DNA of 64,000 nt from Cladopsammia gracilis (taxonomy: Eukaryota > Cnidaria > Anthozoa > Scleractinia > Dendrophylliidae). Under the pieces are notes generated by a model that was not told the origin of the DNA, did not search any database, and saw nothing but the letters and a program-made list of their open reading frames with translations. This document shows, piece by piece, positions 44,593 through 56,178 of the stretch (the stretch's first letter is position 1; the number at the start of each line of letters is the position of its first letter). The DNA is taken from contig JAJGOT010000315.1 in NCBI GenBank assembly GCA_022457155.1, positions 941,501-1,005,500 on the forward strand, written 5' to 3'. Both the position numbers and the translations under genes were made by a program.

Positions 44593-44838
44593 AGCAGGCA
44601 TCCATCCAAGCAATACCAGACAAAAACATAACTGAAGGTGAGAACTTGACTTTGACCTGTCAAGCATTTGGGACCCCTCCACTGACTGTGTCTTGGATCA
44701 AGGTCAGCAGTGGTCAGCGCACCAATGGACACGTGTTTGAACTCACAAATATTAACAGAAGTGAAGCTGGAGACTACAGATGTGAAACCAGCAATGAGTG
44801 TGGCAATGCATCAGAGCTTGTAAACATTGATGTGCAAT
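44593..44838 (+). CDS. Exon 9: Ig domain 8 (type C)
   Basis: The acceptor is CCATCACAG and the donor GCAAT|GTGAGT; 82 codons, phase 1-1. It reads EQASIQAIPDKNITEGENLT, CQAFGTPPLTVSWIKVSSGQ, FELTNINRSEAGDYRCE and SNECGNASELVNIDVQC. It differs from exon 53294 at protein level only by N for K in TNINRS. It carries the core cysteines, the tryptophan and the extra NECGN cysteine. Confidence 0.94.
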
Positions 44839-45309
44839 GTGAGTAGTAATTTACAATATTTAATTGTCATGTTGTGCATATAATGCTGTAAATTTAGCCC
44901 GAGTGTTGTAAAAGCACAGTCAAGTGGTTGTAGCCACTTTGGTGAGGTGGAGTGTCTTTTTTCAGTTGTATTGCTAAACTAAAAGTAGACTTCCCAAGGC
45001 CTCCTCCAGTCTTCCAATCCTTTCCAAACTATTGTAATGCAAACCTTGGTTTTTACATGATTGGAAGGTATATTTAAAATGAGAAACAGTAACACTTTCA
45101 TGAGTGATGATCTTAAGTAAAAGACATTGTACATCAAGATCAGTGAAGTCATAAAATTATTGTCTGCTGGTATTTATGTAGGTCCTCAGTTGTTGGAATT
45201 GGCTAATAACTATGACTGTGTAGTTTTTCTGGAAGGAGTGCGAGTTCCATGATCCCTGTTCCACAATGATTGATTCTATTTTTGATGTCTGCTGTTTTTA
45301 ATTGATTAG

Positions 45310-45576
45310 ACAAACCAGAGAATGTACAATTTATGGCAAATGCTACGGCAGACAAAGCATGTCAGAATGACACTGTGAAGTTCAGTTGCTCAGCTGATGC
45401 TAATCCGCCAGTGACATCATATCAGTTGTTTAAAAATGACACTGCTCTTGAGACAAGCAGCTCAGGAATGTGGAGTGAAACACTGTCAAGCAGTGGATTG
45501 TTCATCTACCATTGTGTAGCCAACAACACCATAGGAACAGCAAGCAGCATGTCAAGTGTTTCCTTTACAGTTAACG
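45310..45576 (+). CDS. Exon 10: Ig domain 9 (type B)
   Basis: The acceptor is AATTGATTAG and the donor AACG|GTAAAT; 89 codons, phase 1-1. Compared with exon 8 it has VQFMANATADKA, SYQLFKNDTALE, MWSETLSSSGLFIYHC and SMSSVSFTVNG. The first 12 codons match the fossil at 43381, so that fossil derives from this variant. The intron after the exon keeps the GGAATTACCTT segment seen after all young B exons. Confidence 0.93.
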
Positions 45577-46460
45577 GTAAATCAAGGAATTACCTTAAGT
45601 TTTAGCCAGCAAGAATTAGCAACTTAACTTTTGGATTTCTGTTACTTTTTTCACAATCAATAATTTTAGAGATTGTTTGGTTAGCATTTAATTTAGTCAT
45701 TGACGTTGTTACGACTAGCTTCATTAATCTTCTGTTTAATCCTTTCACTCCCCATGAGTGCCAGCAAATATCAAAATTTAAGAAAAATCCCAAATTGTTT
45801 TGTTAAAATATTGATAAACAACATAAACAATCAACAAATGGTACCATATGCAAAAGTACTGCCAAAGAGATTTCATTTGAATGGCCACACCATCGGATTT
45901 TGCCCAGATTCAAAAGTAAGAACTACAATGTACACTACATGTCTACCTAATTGAATCTGGGATTGAAAGGGTTTAATGAGCGCCTGCTTTCCTTGTGTGA
46001 GCCAACCACCTCAATCCTTATAATCACAACCCAGCAATACACTGGTACATGTATCTGCAACGTCGTATAAATTATTAATGAACTCTTGGACTTGGTTTGG
46101 TCTGATTGAATGTATTCAGTTTTCGCCTTAAAACCTTTACTTGTGTACAGTTGTATATTGTGGTTCTCCTGTATATCAATCTGTGGATAAAAACCAGAAG
46201 TGCGAACTCTTGAGAAGTTCCTTTAATATTAAGTTATTTTGATGATTTTTGTTTATTCGGTAGTTTGCAAAACAATTTCTCCCTTGATTACATGTGTAGC
46301 TCTTTGCCTCTTGTGGGAGGGAAAGGGTTGATCAGTAAAATTAAAATAATAAATCGATAAAGTGTATCACTGAATAAAAAGTAGAAGAATACTAGTTTAG
46401 TGCTTTCTGTTTTCATTTAGCTTGAAACACTAGTAACTGTTGTTGTTTCTTCTCCATCAT

Positions 46461-46508
46461 ATCTTGCCACCAACTGCAACCATTCAAGCAGCACCAGATC
46501 AATAAATA
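46461..46508 (+). pseudogene. Decayed type C exon start
   Basis: TTCTCCATCATATCTTGCCA then CAACCATTCAAGCAGCACCA aligns with the C-exon acceptor and SSIQAIPDQ codons after several changes, with the acceptor AG lost. A sister copy lies at about 53089-53135. Confidence 0.5.
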
Positions 46509-46623
46509 AATCACAGAATCAATCAATCGATTGACCAGTACAATTTTAGTAATCTCTCTTTTTTCATAATCCTTGAGCGACATTTAATTGTCTTCTTCTG
46601 TTGCTATTGTTTCCCCATCACAG

Positions 46624-46869
46624 AGCCGTCATCCATCCAAGCAATACCAGATGAAAAAATAACTGAAGGTGAGAACTTGACTTTGACCTGTCAAGCATCT
46701 GGGACCCCTCCACCGACTGTGTCTTGGATCAAGATCAGCAGTGGTCCGTCCACCGGTGGACACGTGTTACAACTCACAAATATTAACAGAAGTGAAGCTG
46801 GAGACTACAGATGTGAAGCCAGCAATGAGTGTGGTAATGCATCAGAGCTTGTAAACATTGATGTGCAAT
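46624..46869 (+). CDS. Exon 11: Ig domain 10 (type C)
   Basis: The acceptor is CCATCACAG and the donor GCAAT|GTGAGT; 82 codons, phase 1-1. It reads EPSSIQAIPDEKITEGENLT, CQASGTPPPTVSWIKISSGP and STGGHVLQLTNINRSEAGDY before RCEASNECGN. The C'-D loop (SSGPSTGG) is unlike the SSGQRTNG of its neighbours. The large TTAA-flanked transposon lies 220 bp after its donor. Confidence 0.94.
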
Positions 46870-47089
46870 GTGAGTAGTCATTTCCAATTTTTATATTTGT
46901 CATGTTGTGCATAATACTGTAGATTTAGCCTGAGTGTTGCAAGAGCACAAGTGGCTGTCGTGGTGAGGTGGAGTGTTTTTTCAATTGCAGTTCCATACTA
47001 AAAGTAGACTTCCCAGGTCCTACTCCCCTCTTTCATCCTTTCCCATGGTAATGCAAACCTTGGTTGTTACATGATTAGAAGCTATTTAA

Positions 47090-50000
47090 GAGCGAATGCC
47101 AGAAAATATCGAGCAAAATCGAAATTCAGCGGCCACAATGAAAATTTATTTTTCGCCCACATTTGGTGTGTTGGGAGGTAACACTAAGTTAATAATCGTG
47201 ATGTAGTTTGTTTTTCAAAAGACCGCTTTAATTTTGAGAAAATCGGAAAAATATATTTTCGCCGCCGGTGGGCTCAAAACGGGCAAAATTGATGGCGAAA
47301 TTAGTAGTTACCAAAACATCAATCGTGTGCAAAAGGGAAAAAGGCTTGGAAACATCTGACCTAAAACGTTGATTTGGGAAGTGTTAAACATTTTATCTGA
47401 TGTGAGATTGTCAGCTTTGCAATCAATTCAAATGCAAAAATTCACATTTTAGGGCACGCACTTTTCGAATTGACAAAAATTATGATTTTACCGCCATCTT
47501 GCGATCCGATTTTTTCCCATGTGCCCAATGATGAATTTCGCCACGATTCATGCTATGAAGTGTATAAGAATTATACTAAAACATATGTAAAAACTGGAAT
47601 GGGTTTTTAGTTTTAACCTTCGCACGAGATCTCCGAAGTCGGATAAAATTTTGAGTGATACGTGCATAACTAATTAGGCGGTTGATCACTTTTCAAACTG
47701 ACAGAAATTATAATTTTGTATCCAAATCCCGGTTAATTTTTTCTCTGTGTCAAATAATGATTCAGGCTTTAAGATGTTGAAGAGTTGTGCTAATAGTATG
47801 TAAAAACTGTTAATGTTTCTTGTTTTAATTTAAGTTGCGCACGAGAAATTCCGACCCGCAAAGCTGAAGAAATTTTCATTGACACGGTTTGTTCATTTGC
47901 CGATTCCTAAGGACAAATTTCCACTTTGACATCGTAAATGAAATACCTAGATAAACTTGACAATGTTTAATACCTTACCTTATCTGCACGTACTACAATC
48001 ATACTCTTCGTTTCAATATTCTCAGACGTACGTCTCAGGTTGCTTTCTCTTTTTTAGAGCTTTGACCTCAAGGTCAAGCACGTAAGATACCAATTAGTGC
48101 CTAAACATTTTTGTCCTCGTTGTGCACTTTTTTTTAATCTCTCCAGAAAAGCTCTTTGGACCAGCAATTGGCTCTTTTGACAGTATAGTTGGATGGTTTC
48201 TTAATCATTCGATTACAAAACTGGGATAGAGGTAAATGCATTATTCAACAACAAAAACATATCCGGCGTTGCGTGACATTGCGCTAAATCTTTTGCTCCG
48301 GGTGGGAGAAGGGGGAGGCTCCCCCCGTGAGGTTATTGTTCATTTTTTTGGTGGTCTCGTTTATTTAAACGATTAACATACTTAAGTAATTTATTTGCAA
48401 ATAAAAAAGGAGAAATTTATTTTTCTCTGGTTATTCGCCTCAAGTAATTTTTGGTGGCCCAAATTTACATGTGACAGGGACCGTACTTTGACAGGCACTT
48501 GCTGTGTAAATAAATATGGAAACATTTTGGTAACAAACTAATTGGCAGTAACTTTGAACTATGGAAAAAAAACTTGCTCAATACTAGTGATTGTGGGAGG
48601 CCAGTGCGGTTAAGACCGAAGAGACAGGAACAAATCAGTTTACCATTGCTGAGCTGTGAAAGCCAGGGATATAATTGGCCAGAAGTCAACATTTGCGTTT
48701 TACGACATATCTATTAAATGAGAATGAGGCACAACTAGGCACAACTAGACGTAAACCATGTTCTCGAGGAAAGATCTTTACTTCTAGTATAGGACTGGGC
48801 ACTGAAATTTATACCAAAGAAATACACAGAAAGCCATAGTGGCCGGTTTGGTAAACGGGGCATGTCTTGGCACATAACGGTAGCTGTAAGGAGAGCAGCG
48901 AACTAAGAGCTGGGGATGATGACATTCATACACGTTTCCAAACGTGTTCTCAAGATAGTTGTGCCATATTATGCATCGTGAAAGATGAAAAGCTCAAGGC
49001 GCAGTTGCCTCAACTAGAGACTGTCTTTTATAGACAGTTACTGCGCCGGGTGCCACTATTGTGGAAGCCAGCTTTTCCAGCTTTGCAATCAGGAGTGTCT
49101 GTGAAACGGATGGACTTCTCAAATGCTAAAGGCGACAAAGGAGCCTGCGATTGGAAGGCAGCAACGATAAATTCTAGATATTTCTAGATATTTCTAATAT
49201 AGAGTACAGTGATGAAAGCTTGCGAGTCTGGAGAGCCTATGGAATAGGGACTGAAAAGAACATACCCTTCACAAAACTCGATGTTCCTCGGGTAAGTACA
49301 GTTCCCTGATCTTACCTGCGACGCAACCTCTGCCAAGAGTGTACCCGAGGCACACTTTCTCAAAGTAAAGTCTGGCTTAAGTTTTCCTCAGAAGCAGCTC
49401 AGAAATACTCTAATGTCTCAAGCATGTTAAGGCATGGTAGACCCCCCCGCGAAGTAAATTATTTTTCCCTTTGGAAGTAATGTTTTTTAACCCTAACAGT
49501 CACCAAAAGTCAAACTGGACTTGGCGTCGGTTTGATTATTGTGGTCACGTGTCTGATGACGTCACAATATGGTTAACAGGAAACTTCAAATGCGGAAAGG
49601 ATGGTTAAGTTTGGCTAAAAGAAAATCATACGCAATTTTTTGCCTCGATGCATAGACTATCCCTGTGTGTGAAAACAATGATAACAGGTCACGCGACGCA
49701 AATAAGGGTATCAGGTTTTATCGCGCTGCTCTGTTTGAGCCTGTTAAGGTAAAGCACTTCAAAGTTATGATGGTTTTCAGATTTTATGCAAATTAGGCTC
49801 TGAGCTTTGCCTTAGCGTGCTTGAGGTGAAGAAGAGTCAACGACTGATGCCTCCGGTGGTCTTCTTTTCTCCTGCCCAGAGGAAGGATGATAAAAGACAT
49901 ATCTGCGATTTTCCGCTTTGCAGCATTGCTTTGACTGTGGAAGACATTAACGTACCCTGGAATAGGTAGAGCTGTTTCAAACTATGCCGATAGGCTTCAG

Positions 50001-51747
50001 CATCCATCCGGTGGTGTACCACTGATGTAGGAGGTTGTGAAAGGTAGAAACGTTTCAAATGAACCACGTTTACCAATGGGATGGGCCCTGAAGAATAGTC
50101 ATGTTAGCCGAACTAGGTTTCGTTTTACTAGCTCTGAATTCCTGACAAGGTAGCAGGTTTCTCAAGACTGGCGGTCAAACGTTCCCTTCAAGACAATGTG
50201 AATGATAGCGACATCGATATCAACATAGTAAGCGAGGAAGCATTTGTCGTGCTGAGAAGTTATTCTTCAGTACGTTGTACTCAGTCACCCCATAAACTAG
50301 GACAGCTTTAGCATTTGCGAACTCACTGAAAAGTCAGATGCTTAGAGACATCTGCCAGATCTGCGAACACCTTATTTGATATCATACCCTTGCCAGTGGT
50401 GATTTTTCCCCACAATGAACTGAAACCAGTTACAATTCTACAAGTATTTACAACTAACTTTGAAGTACGAAGAGCCACGTTTTGTAAAAACCTTTTTTTG
50501 TTAATTTAAGATACGCCCTTTGCAGTGTCTTATGGTACGAAAATGTTTTGATCAGATATTTCTTCCTTTCCACTGGGAGGCCAAAACAAGCCTTCCTATA
50601 ATAAACCATATCGAGAAATGACCAACAGATGTAAAATAAATAAAACATTATTTATTACAATTCAGAGCGAAACTCGATCAGAGTTCACTCTTCCAGACTT
50701 TAGTCTTTTATTTTATTTCCTATTGTTTCTTTACGACAACCGTTTCCCTACTACCCACCCTCTGCGTAGACGAGTGTTCAGTCACGCAATATATGAATAC
50801 CGAAGGTGTCGAAGTCACCAAACGAATTCCACATTTTCTCCTTGCTTTGTTTGACCGAGTAGTCATATTCTGTATATTGGAAACATTTTCCTTTCAAAGT
50901 ACATAAATATTCGGTCAAATGAAGCAAAGAGAAGCTGTGGGATATTTTAGGTTCAATTTCGACCGCAGGTCAAGTTAACCTTGGCTATAATTCGATTACG
51001 AGGAAAACAACCGATCAGCATGGTGAACATTTGTCGCTTCAAAAAGTCAGAACAAATTCTGCCTTTCATTAAAGGTATGTTATTTTATATTCTAAATATG
51101 TTTCATCGTCGCGCTATTTTAAATAATGTTGCCGTTTCCAAGTTGTGATAGGGAAACAACATCAACCGTCTCATTAGTTATGCACGTATCACTCAAAATT
51201 TTATCCGACTTCGGAGATCTCGTGCGAAGGTTAAAACTAAAAACCCATTCCAGTTTTTACATATGTTTTAGTATAATTCTTATACACTTCATAGCATGAA
51301 TCGTGGCGAAATTCATCATTGGGCACATGGAAAAAAATCGGATCGCAAGATGGCGGTAAAATCATAATTTTTGTCAATTCGAAAAGTGCGTGCCCTAAAA
51401 TATGAATTTTTGCATTTGAATTGATTGCAAAGCTGACAATCTCACATCAGATAAAATGTTTAACACTTCCCAAATCACATTTTAGGTCAGATGTTTCCAA
51501 GCCTTTTTCCCTTTTGCACACGATTGACGTTTTGGTAACTACTAATTTCGCCATCAATTTTGCCCGTTTTGAGCCCACCGGCGGCGAAAATATATTTTTC
51601 CGATTTTCTCAAAATTAAAGCGGTCTTTTGAAAAACAAATAACATCACGATTATTAACTTAGTATTGCCTACCTACACACCAAATATAAGCCAAAAGTAA
51701 TTTTCAACTGTGACCATGGTTTGCTCGATATTTACTGGCATTTGCTC
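47090..51747. mobile_element. TTAA-flanked DNA transposon with ~0.67 kb TIRs (Kolobok/piggyBac-type)
   Basis: The 4,658-bp element lies between TTAA copies at 47086-47089 and 51748-51751. Its ends read GAGCGAATGCCAGAAAATAT and, inverted, GAGCAAATGCCAGTAAATAT; the arms stay alignable to about 47670 and 51175. Paralogous introns keep the empty site (TATATTTAAAATGAG at about 45071 and CTCTTTAAAATGA at about 53798). TTAA targeting occurs in piggyBac and Kolobok; purine-start ends (GAGC) fit Kolobok better. The interior holds a possible transposase fragment at 48867-49187 but no complete gene. Confidence 0.85.
48867..49187 (+). pseudogene. Possible transposase-like fragment
   Basis: A 106-codon frame ends MDFSNAKGDKGACDWKAAT then INSRYF. 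The pattern FS-x-x-x-G-x-K-G-x-CD-x-KAA recalls uncharacterised transposon-linked proteins of fish and cnidarians; this is memory-based and weak. Related but frameshifted text (GIGTEKNIPFTKLDVPR) follows at about 49240. No catalytic residues can be named. Confidence 0.3.
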
Positions 51748-52120
51748 TTAAAATGAGTAGCAGTAACACTCACTCATGAGTGATGATCTAGTTAAAGACA
51801 AGTGCCGTATTTCTTAGATTAAGCACCCAACCTGGAACAAGCGCCAACCTCAAAATAAGCACCCACCCTGTAGGTAGGAAAAGGTAATAAGCGCCAGCCT
51901 CGAATAAGCGCCCACTCTCAAGGTCCAAAGATTTAAATAAACATAAAGATCACAGTGAATTATTGTCTGCTGATTTTTATGCAGGTCCTCATGTGTTATT
52001 GGAATTGGCTATTTTGAAAAACTATTATTACATGTAGCTTTACTGGAAGGAGTGCCAGTCCCATCCCTGCTCCACAATGATTGATTGTAGTTTTGATGTC
52101 TTCTGTTTTAAATTGCTTAG

Positions 52121-52387
52121 ACAAACCAGAGAATGTACAATTGACAACAAATGCCACTGCAGACAAAGCATGTCAGAATGACACTGTGAAGTTCAGTTGC
52201 TCAGCTGATGCTAATCCACCAGTGACACCATATCTATTGTTTGAAAACGACACTGCTCTCGAGACAAGCAGCTCAGGAATGTGGAATAAAACACTGTCAA
52301 GAAGTGGATTGTTCATCTACAAATGTGTCGTTAACAACACCATAGGAACAGCAAGCAGTGCTCTTAGTGTTCCCATTACTGTTAATG
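52121..52387 (+). CDS. Exon 12: Ig domain 11 (type B)
   Basis: The acceptor is AATTGCTTAG and the donor AATG|GTAAAT; 89 codons, phase 1-1. It is the near-identical twin of exon 8: it reads PVTPYLLFEND where exon 8 has PVTSYQLFEND, and TLSRSG where exon 8 has TLLRSG. The following intron continues to match that of exon 8 for hundreds of bases, so this is a segmental copy rather than convergent exons. Confidence 0.94.
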
Positions 52388-52925
52388 GTAAATCAAGGAA
52401 TTACCTTATTAAGTTTTAGTGTGCGAGTTAGCAACTTAAGTTTCACACTAATTCTGTTACTTTTTTCACGTTTATTAAAAAAAGTTAAGAGATTGTTTGG
52501 TTAGCATTTAAAATATGATTACATGTACTTACAATAATACCAAGACTGTTATTAAGTGGTCAGCTACTCAATTGTGGCTGGGTGTCACAGTGATGGGAGA
52601 CTAGCTACATGTATTTATAGCTATTCACATAACCTGCAACAACAGCATGTACATGTAATCACCTCTTGTACTTGGTTCGGTCTGATTGAATGCATTCATT
52701 TTTCCCCTTACCTGGAACTTCAGAGCACCTGACAGGATGCAGTGGTATGCATCTGCATAAGTCTCTAACATCTGCATCCTTCGTATCTTCAGAGCATTTT
52801 CCGCATAAAATAAATCACAGGATCAATCAATCAATACACGTACATTTTTTATGATCTCTCTAAATTTGAAATTGTTGAGCTACATTTAATTTTCCTTTTG
52901 TGTTGCTGTTGTTTCTTCATCACAG

Positions 52926-52960
52926 AGCCATCATCCATCCAAGCAATACCGGATAAAAAT
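52926..52960 (+). pseudogene. Fossil type C exon start (second copy)
   Basis: CATCACAG is followed by AGCCATCATCCATCCAAGCA and ATACCGGATAAAAAT, then AATAATATTAAATAATA as at 44323. It was duplicated already dead. Confidence 0.8.
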
Positions 52961-53088
52961 AATAATATTAAATAATAAATCAATTAAGTGTATTACTGAA
53001 TAAAAAGTAGAAGAATACTTAAGTTTAGTGCTTTCTATTTTCATTTAGCTTGAAACACTAGTAACTGTTGTTGTTTCTTCTCCATCAT

Positions 53089-53135
53089 ATCTTGCCACCT
53101 GCAACTGCAACCATTCAAGCAACACCAGATCAATA
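53089..53135 (+). pseudogene. Decayed type C exon start (second copy)
   Basis: It matches the relic at 46461-46508 (CATCATATCTTGCCACC, CAACCATTCAAGCAACACCA). It is absent from the exon 8-9 intron, which has a deletion at this point. Confidence 0.5.
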
Positions 53136-53158
53136 AATAAATCACAGAATAATTATTA

Positions 53159-53195
<37 letters not shown>

Positions 53196-53293
53196 GTTGA
53201 CCAGTACAATTTTAGTGATCTCTCTCTCTCTTCATAATCATTCTGGGCAACATTTAATTTACTTCTTCTGTTGCTGTTTCTTCTCCATCACAG

Positions 53294-53539
53294 AGCAGGC
53301 ATCCATCCAAGCAATACCAGACAAAAACATAACTGAAGGTGAGAACTTGACTTTGACCTGTCAAGCATTTGGGACCCCTCCACTGACTGTGTCTTGGATC
53401 AAGGTCAGCAGTGGTCAGCGCACCAATGGACACGTGTTTGAACTCACAAATATTAAGAGAAGTGAAGCTGGAGACTACAGATGTGAAACCAGCAATGAGT
53501 GTGGTAATGCATCAGAGCTTGTAAACATTGATGTGCAAT
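53294..53539 (+). CDS. Exon 13: Ig domain 12 (type C)
   Basis: The acceptor is CCATCACAG and the donor GCAAT|GTGAGT; 82 codons, phase 1-1. Sequence as exon 9 apart from TNIKRSEAG and one synonymous change in the NECGN region. It pairs with exon 12, and together they duplicate the exon 8-9 cassette. Confidence 0.94.
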
Positions 53540-54040
53540 GTGAGTATTTATTAATAATAATTTAATTATCAAGTTGTGCATAATGATGTGCATGTACATG
53601 TAGCTTGAGTGTTGCAAGAGCACATTGTCAAGTGGTTGTATTAGTGAGTTAAAGTGTTTCTTCAGTTACAATGCTGTCCTAAAAGTAGACTTTCAAAACT
53701 TTTCCCCGTTCCTCCTCCCAGGTCTTTCTGTCCTTTCCCAAGTACAGTTGTATGGTAATGGAAAACCTTGGTAGTTGTTTTCTTTATGATTGGAAGCTCT
53801 TTAAAATGATTTACAGTAATGCTACACTCTATATGTACATGTATGTCATAAGAATGATCTAGTTAAAGAAGAATTTGAAAATCAATATCAGTGAAGTCAC
53901 ATTGTCTGCAGCTTTTTATGCATGTCCTCAGTTGTTATTGGAATTGGAAAATGTTTTTTTTTCTGGAAGGAGTGCCAATCCCATTCCTGCTCCACAGTGA
54001 TTGATTTTATGTTTGATTTTTGCTGTTTTTAATTGTTTAG

Positions 54041-54304
54041 ACAAACCAGAGAATGTACAATTGACAACAAATGCCACTGCAGACAAAGCATGCCAGAATG
54101 ACACTGTGAAGTTCAGTTGCTCAGCTGATGCTAATCCACCAGTGACATCATATCAGTTGTTTAAAAACGACACTGCTCTCGAGACAAGCAGCTCAGTAAT
54201 GTGGAATAAAACACTGTCAAGCAGTGGATTGTTCGTCTACAAATGTGTGGCCAACAACACCATAGGAACAGCAAGCAGCACATGTGTTTCCATTACTGTT
54301 AACG
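54041..54304 (+). CDS. Exon 14: Ig domain 13 (type B)
   Basis: The acceptor is AATTGTTTAG and the donor AACG|GTAAAT; 88 codons, phase 1-1, one codon shorter than the other young B exons because the end reads SSTCVSITVNG. It reads SYQLFKNDTALE, SSSVMWNKTLSSSGLFVYKC and VANNTIGTASS. The extra cysteine in STCVS is unique to this copy. Confidence 0.93.
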
Positions 54305-54570
54305 GTAAATCAAGGAATTACCTTATTAAGTTTTAGTGTGCGAGTTAGCAACTTAAGTTTCACACTTATTCTGTTACTTTTTCACGTTTATTATTGCCTG
54401 CGAGTAAGCAACTTAAATTTTAGAATCTGCTACTTTTTTATGTCTATGGATTTTTGTACTCACAACCACAAATTTTAGAGAATATTTGGTCAGCATTTAA
54501 AATATGATTAGTTACATTGCCAGAGCTGTCATAATAGTAGCCATCTGTTGCTGTTGTTTCTCTATCATAG

Positions 54571-54816
54571 TGCCGTCATCCATCCCACCAATACCAGATC
54601 AAATAACAACTGAAGGTGACAACTTGACTTTGCACTGTCAGGCATCTGGGACTCCTCCACCGACTGTATCTTGGATCAAGGTCAGCAGTGGTCAGCGTGC
54701 AAATGGATACATCTTAGAACTCACAACTATTAACAGGAATGAAGGTGGAGACTACAGATGTGAAGCCAGCAATGAGTGTGGGAATTCATCAGAGGCTCTT
54801 ACTATTAATGTTCATT
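54571..54816 (+). CDS. Exon 15: Ig domain 14 (type C)
   Basis: The acceptor is CTATCATAG and the donor TCATT|GTAAGT; 82 codons, phase 1-1. It reads VPSSIPPIPDQITTEGDNLT, LHCQASGTPPPTVSWIKVSS, LELTTINRNEGGDYRCEASN and SEALTINVHC. The B-C intron upstream is only 266 bp, the shortest in the gene, and lacks the (ATCA)n and fossil block of its sisters. This is the last B-C pair. Confidence 0.94.
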
Positions 54817-54854
54817 GTAAGTGCATGGTGTACATGTAATATATATAGATAGCC

Positions 54855-55962
54855 CAAGCCTAACAGCGTCGCACTTTGAACAAGCTTAACTAAGGTGAAA
54901 CTTAACTAAGGTGAAAGGTTGGAAGCCCAAGAATTAAGATTGACGAACGGGCTATTTTCAATTTTAGCAATTCTCAAAAACAGTATTACGCGACCGTATG
55001 CACAGTACATTTTTATAGACCGTACAAAAGTTCACAAAAACAACTTTTCTCTGTCTAGAATAACTAGTACCACTAGTTTCCGAATAAAATACAGTTTATG
55101 TTTGTCAAAAATTGCCCGAGAAACTGATTTGAAAATCAAAAATTGCAAAACTACACAAACATATTTGCATAAGGCGATGCGAGTGAAGATAGAACTGTAC
55201 TATAAAATCAAGTCTTGTTTTGTTTACATAAAATCGCTTTTCAATCTATCTAATGAATGAACAAACACATAAAAATGGACAACACAAGCTTCTTTCGAAA
55301 AAATTTATTCAAATCTCCATAAGTTTACGTTTAAAAGCAAAACGCGTACCATTTAATTATAGCTCATCGAGTTCAAGCTTTCTTCGATGAAATTCAAGAG
55401 ATCGATACAACTAAATTTAGGCACGTTTTAAAATCAATTCGCCAAAACTAACAATAACACTAATAACAAGTCACTCACAGATTGATATCAATATAAATTC
55501 TCATCGAAAACTGTAATCTGTTTTACCTTTAAGTTCCTCGCTTGCTTGGAAATTCAAATCTCCGCTTCTGGTTCTGAAATCATCTCCCGCATTGATAAAA
55601 ACGTAATACTTGAAGTTCCTCGAAGCAAGATTTTATCCCTGAAAGCTCGTCTTTTTCCACTAAAGCGGCTTCTGAGTATACCTTAATTAGTATCCCTGTC
55701 TTGAGTAGCAAACCGCGAAAAAATGCAGGAAAATAACGAGTTTAATTCTCCGCTAGGCACAAGAAAACAACTTTACCGAGCTCACGGCTGTGTGGCCGCG
55801 CGAAAAACAAAATTGCTAAGATCCCGGATGTTGTCCAACACGGGCGGGCACACACGCGCCCGCGAAACATTCCGCTAGCCATGACCATGAAAAATCACGG
55901 CGTAGGTTCTATGAGTATGGAGCTGCGCAGCCAGGCCTTCGGCCTGGCAAGTGCTCCGCTAT
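54855..55962 (+). repeat. Dispersed repeat R, copy 2
   Basis: This is the counterpart of 30540-31765 over its whole length, with small indels. Its terminal hairpin is CCAGGCC-TTC-GGCCTGG, 11 bp before CTAT. Relative to copy 1 the G-C pair is replaced by A-T on both sides of the stem. Confidence 0.65.
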
Positions 55963-56178
55963 AACTGTATGACTGTTGTTGATGTTTTCAAAATGAGTAC
56001 ACCAACCATTGTGGTTGATATAAATGATATGTATTGTTAGTATGATTTTAAATGGAAGCCAAACTGTCTGCAGCTGGTTTACTTGCCAGTCCTCAATTTG
56101 ACATTAATTTTATAAAACAAAATAACAAAACAGTTGGATGCGGTAGCATACTTATATGTACAGTATGAAACATGTAAG

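Noticed and set aside
55823..55962. GC-rich end of repeat R as a CpG-island promoter
   Set aside because: The same sequence ends copy 1 at 31.7 kb, so it belongs to the repeat.
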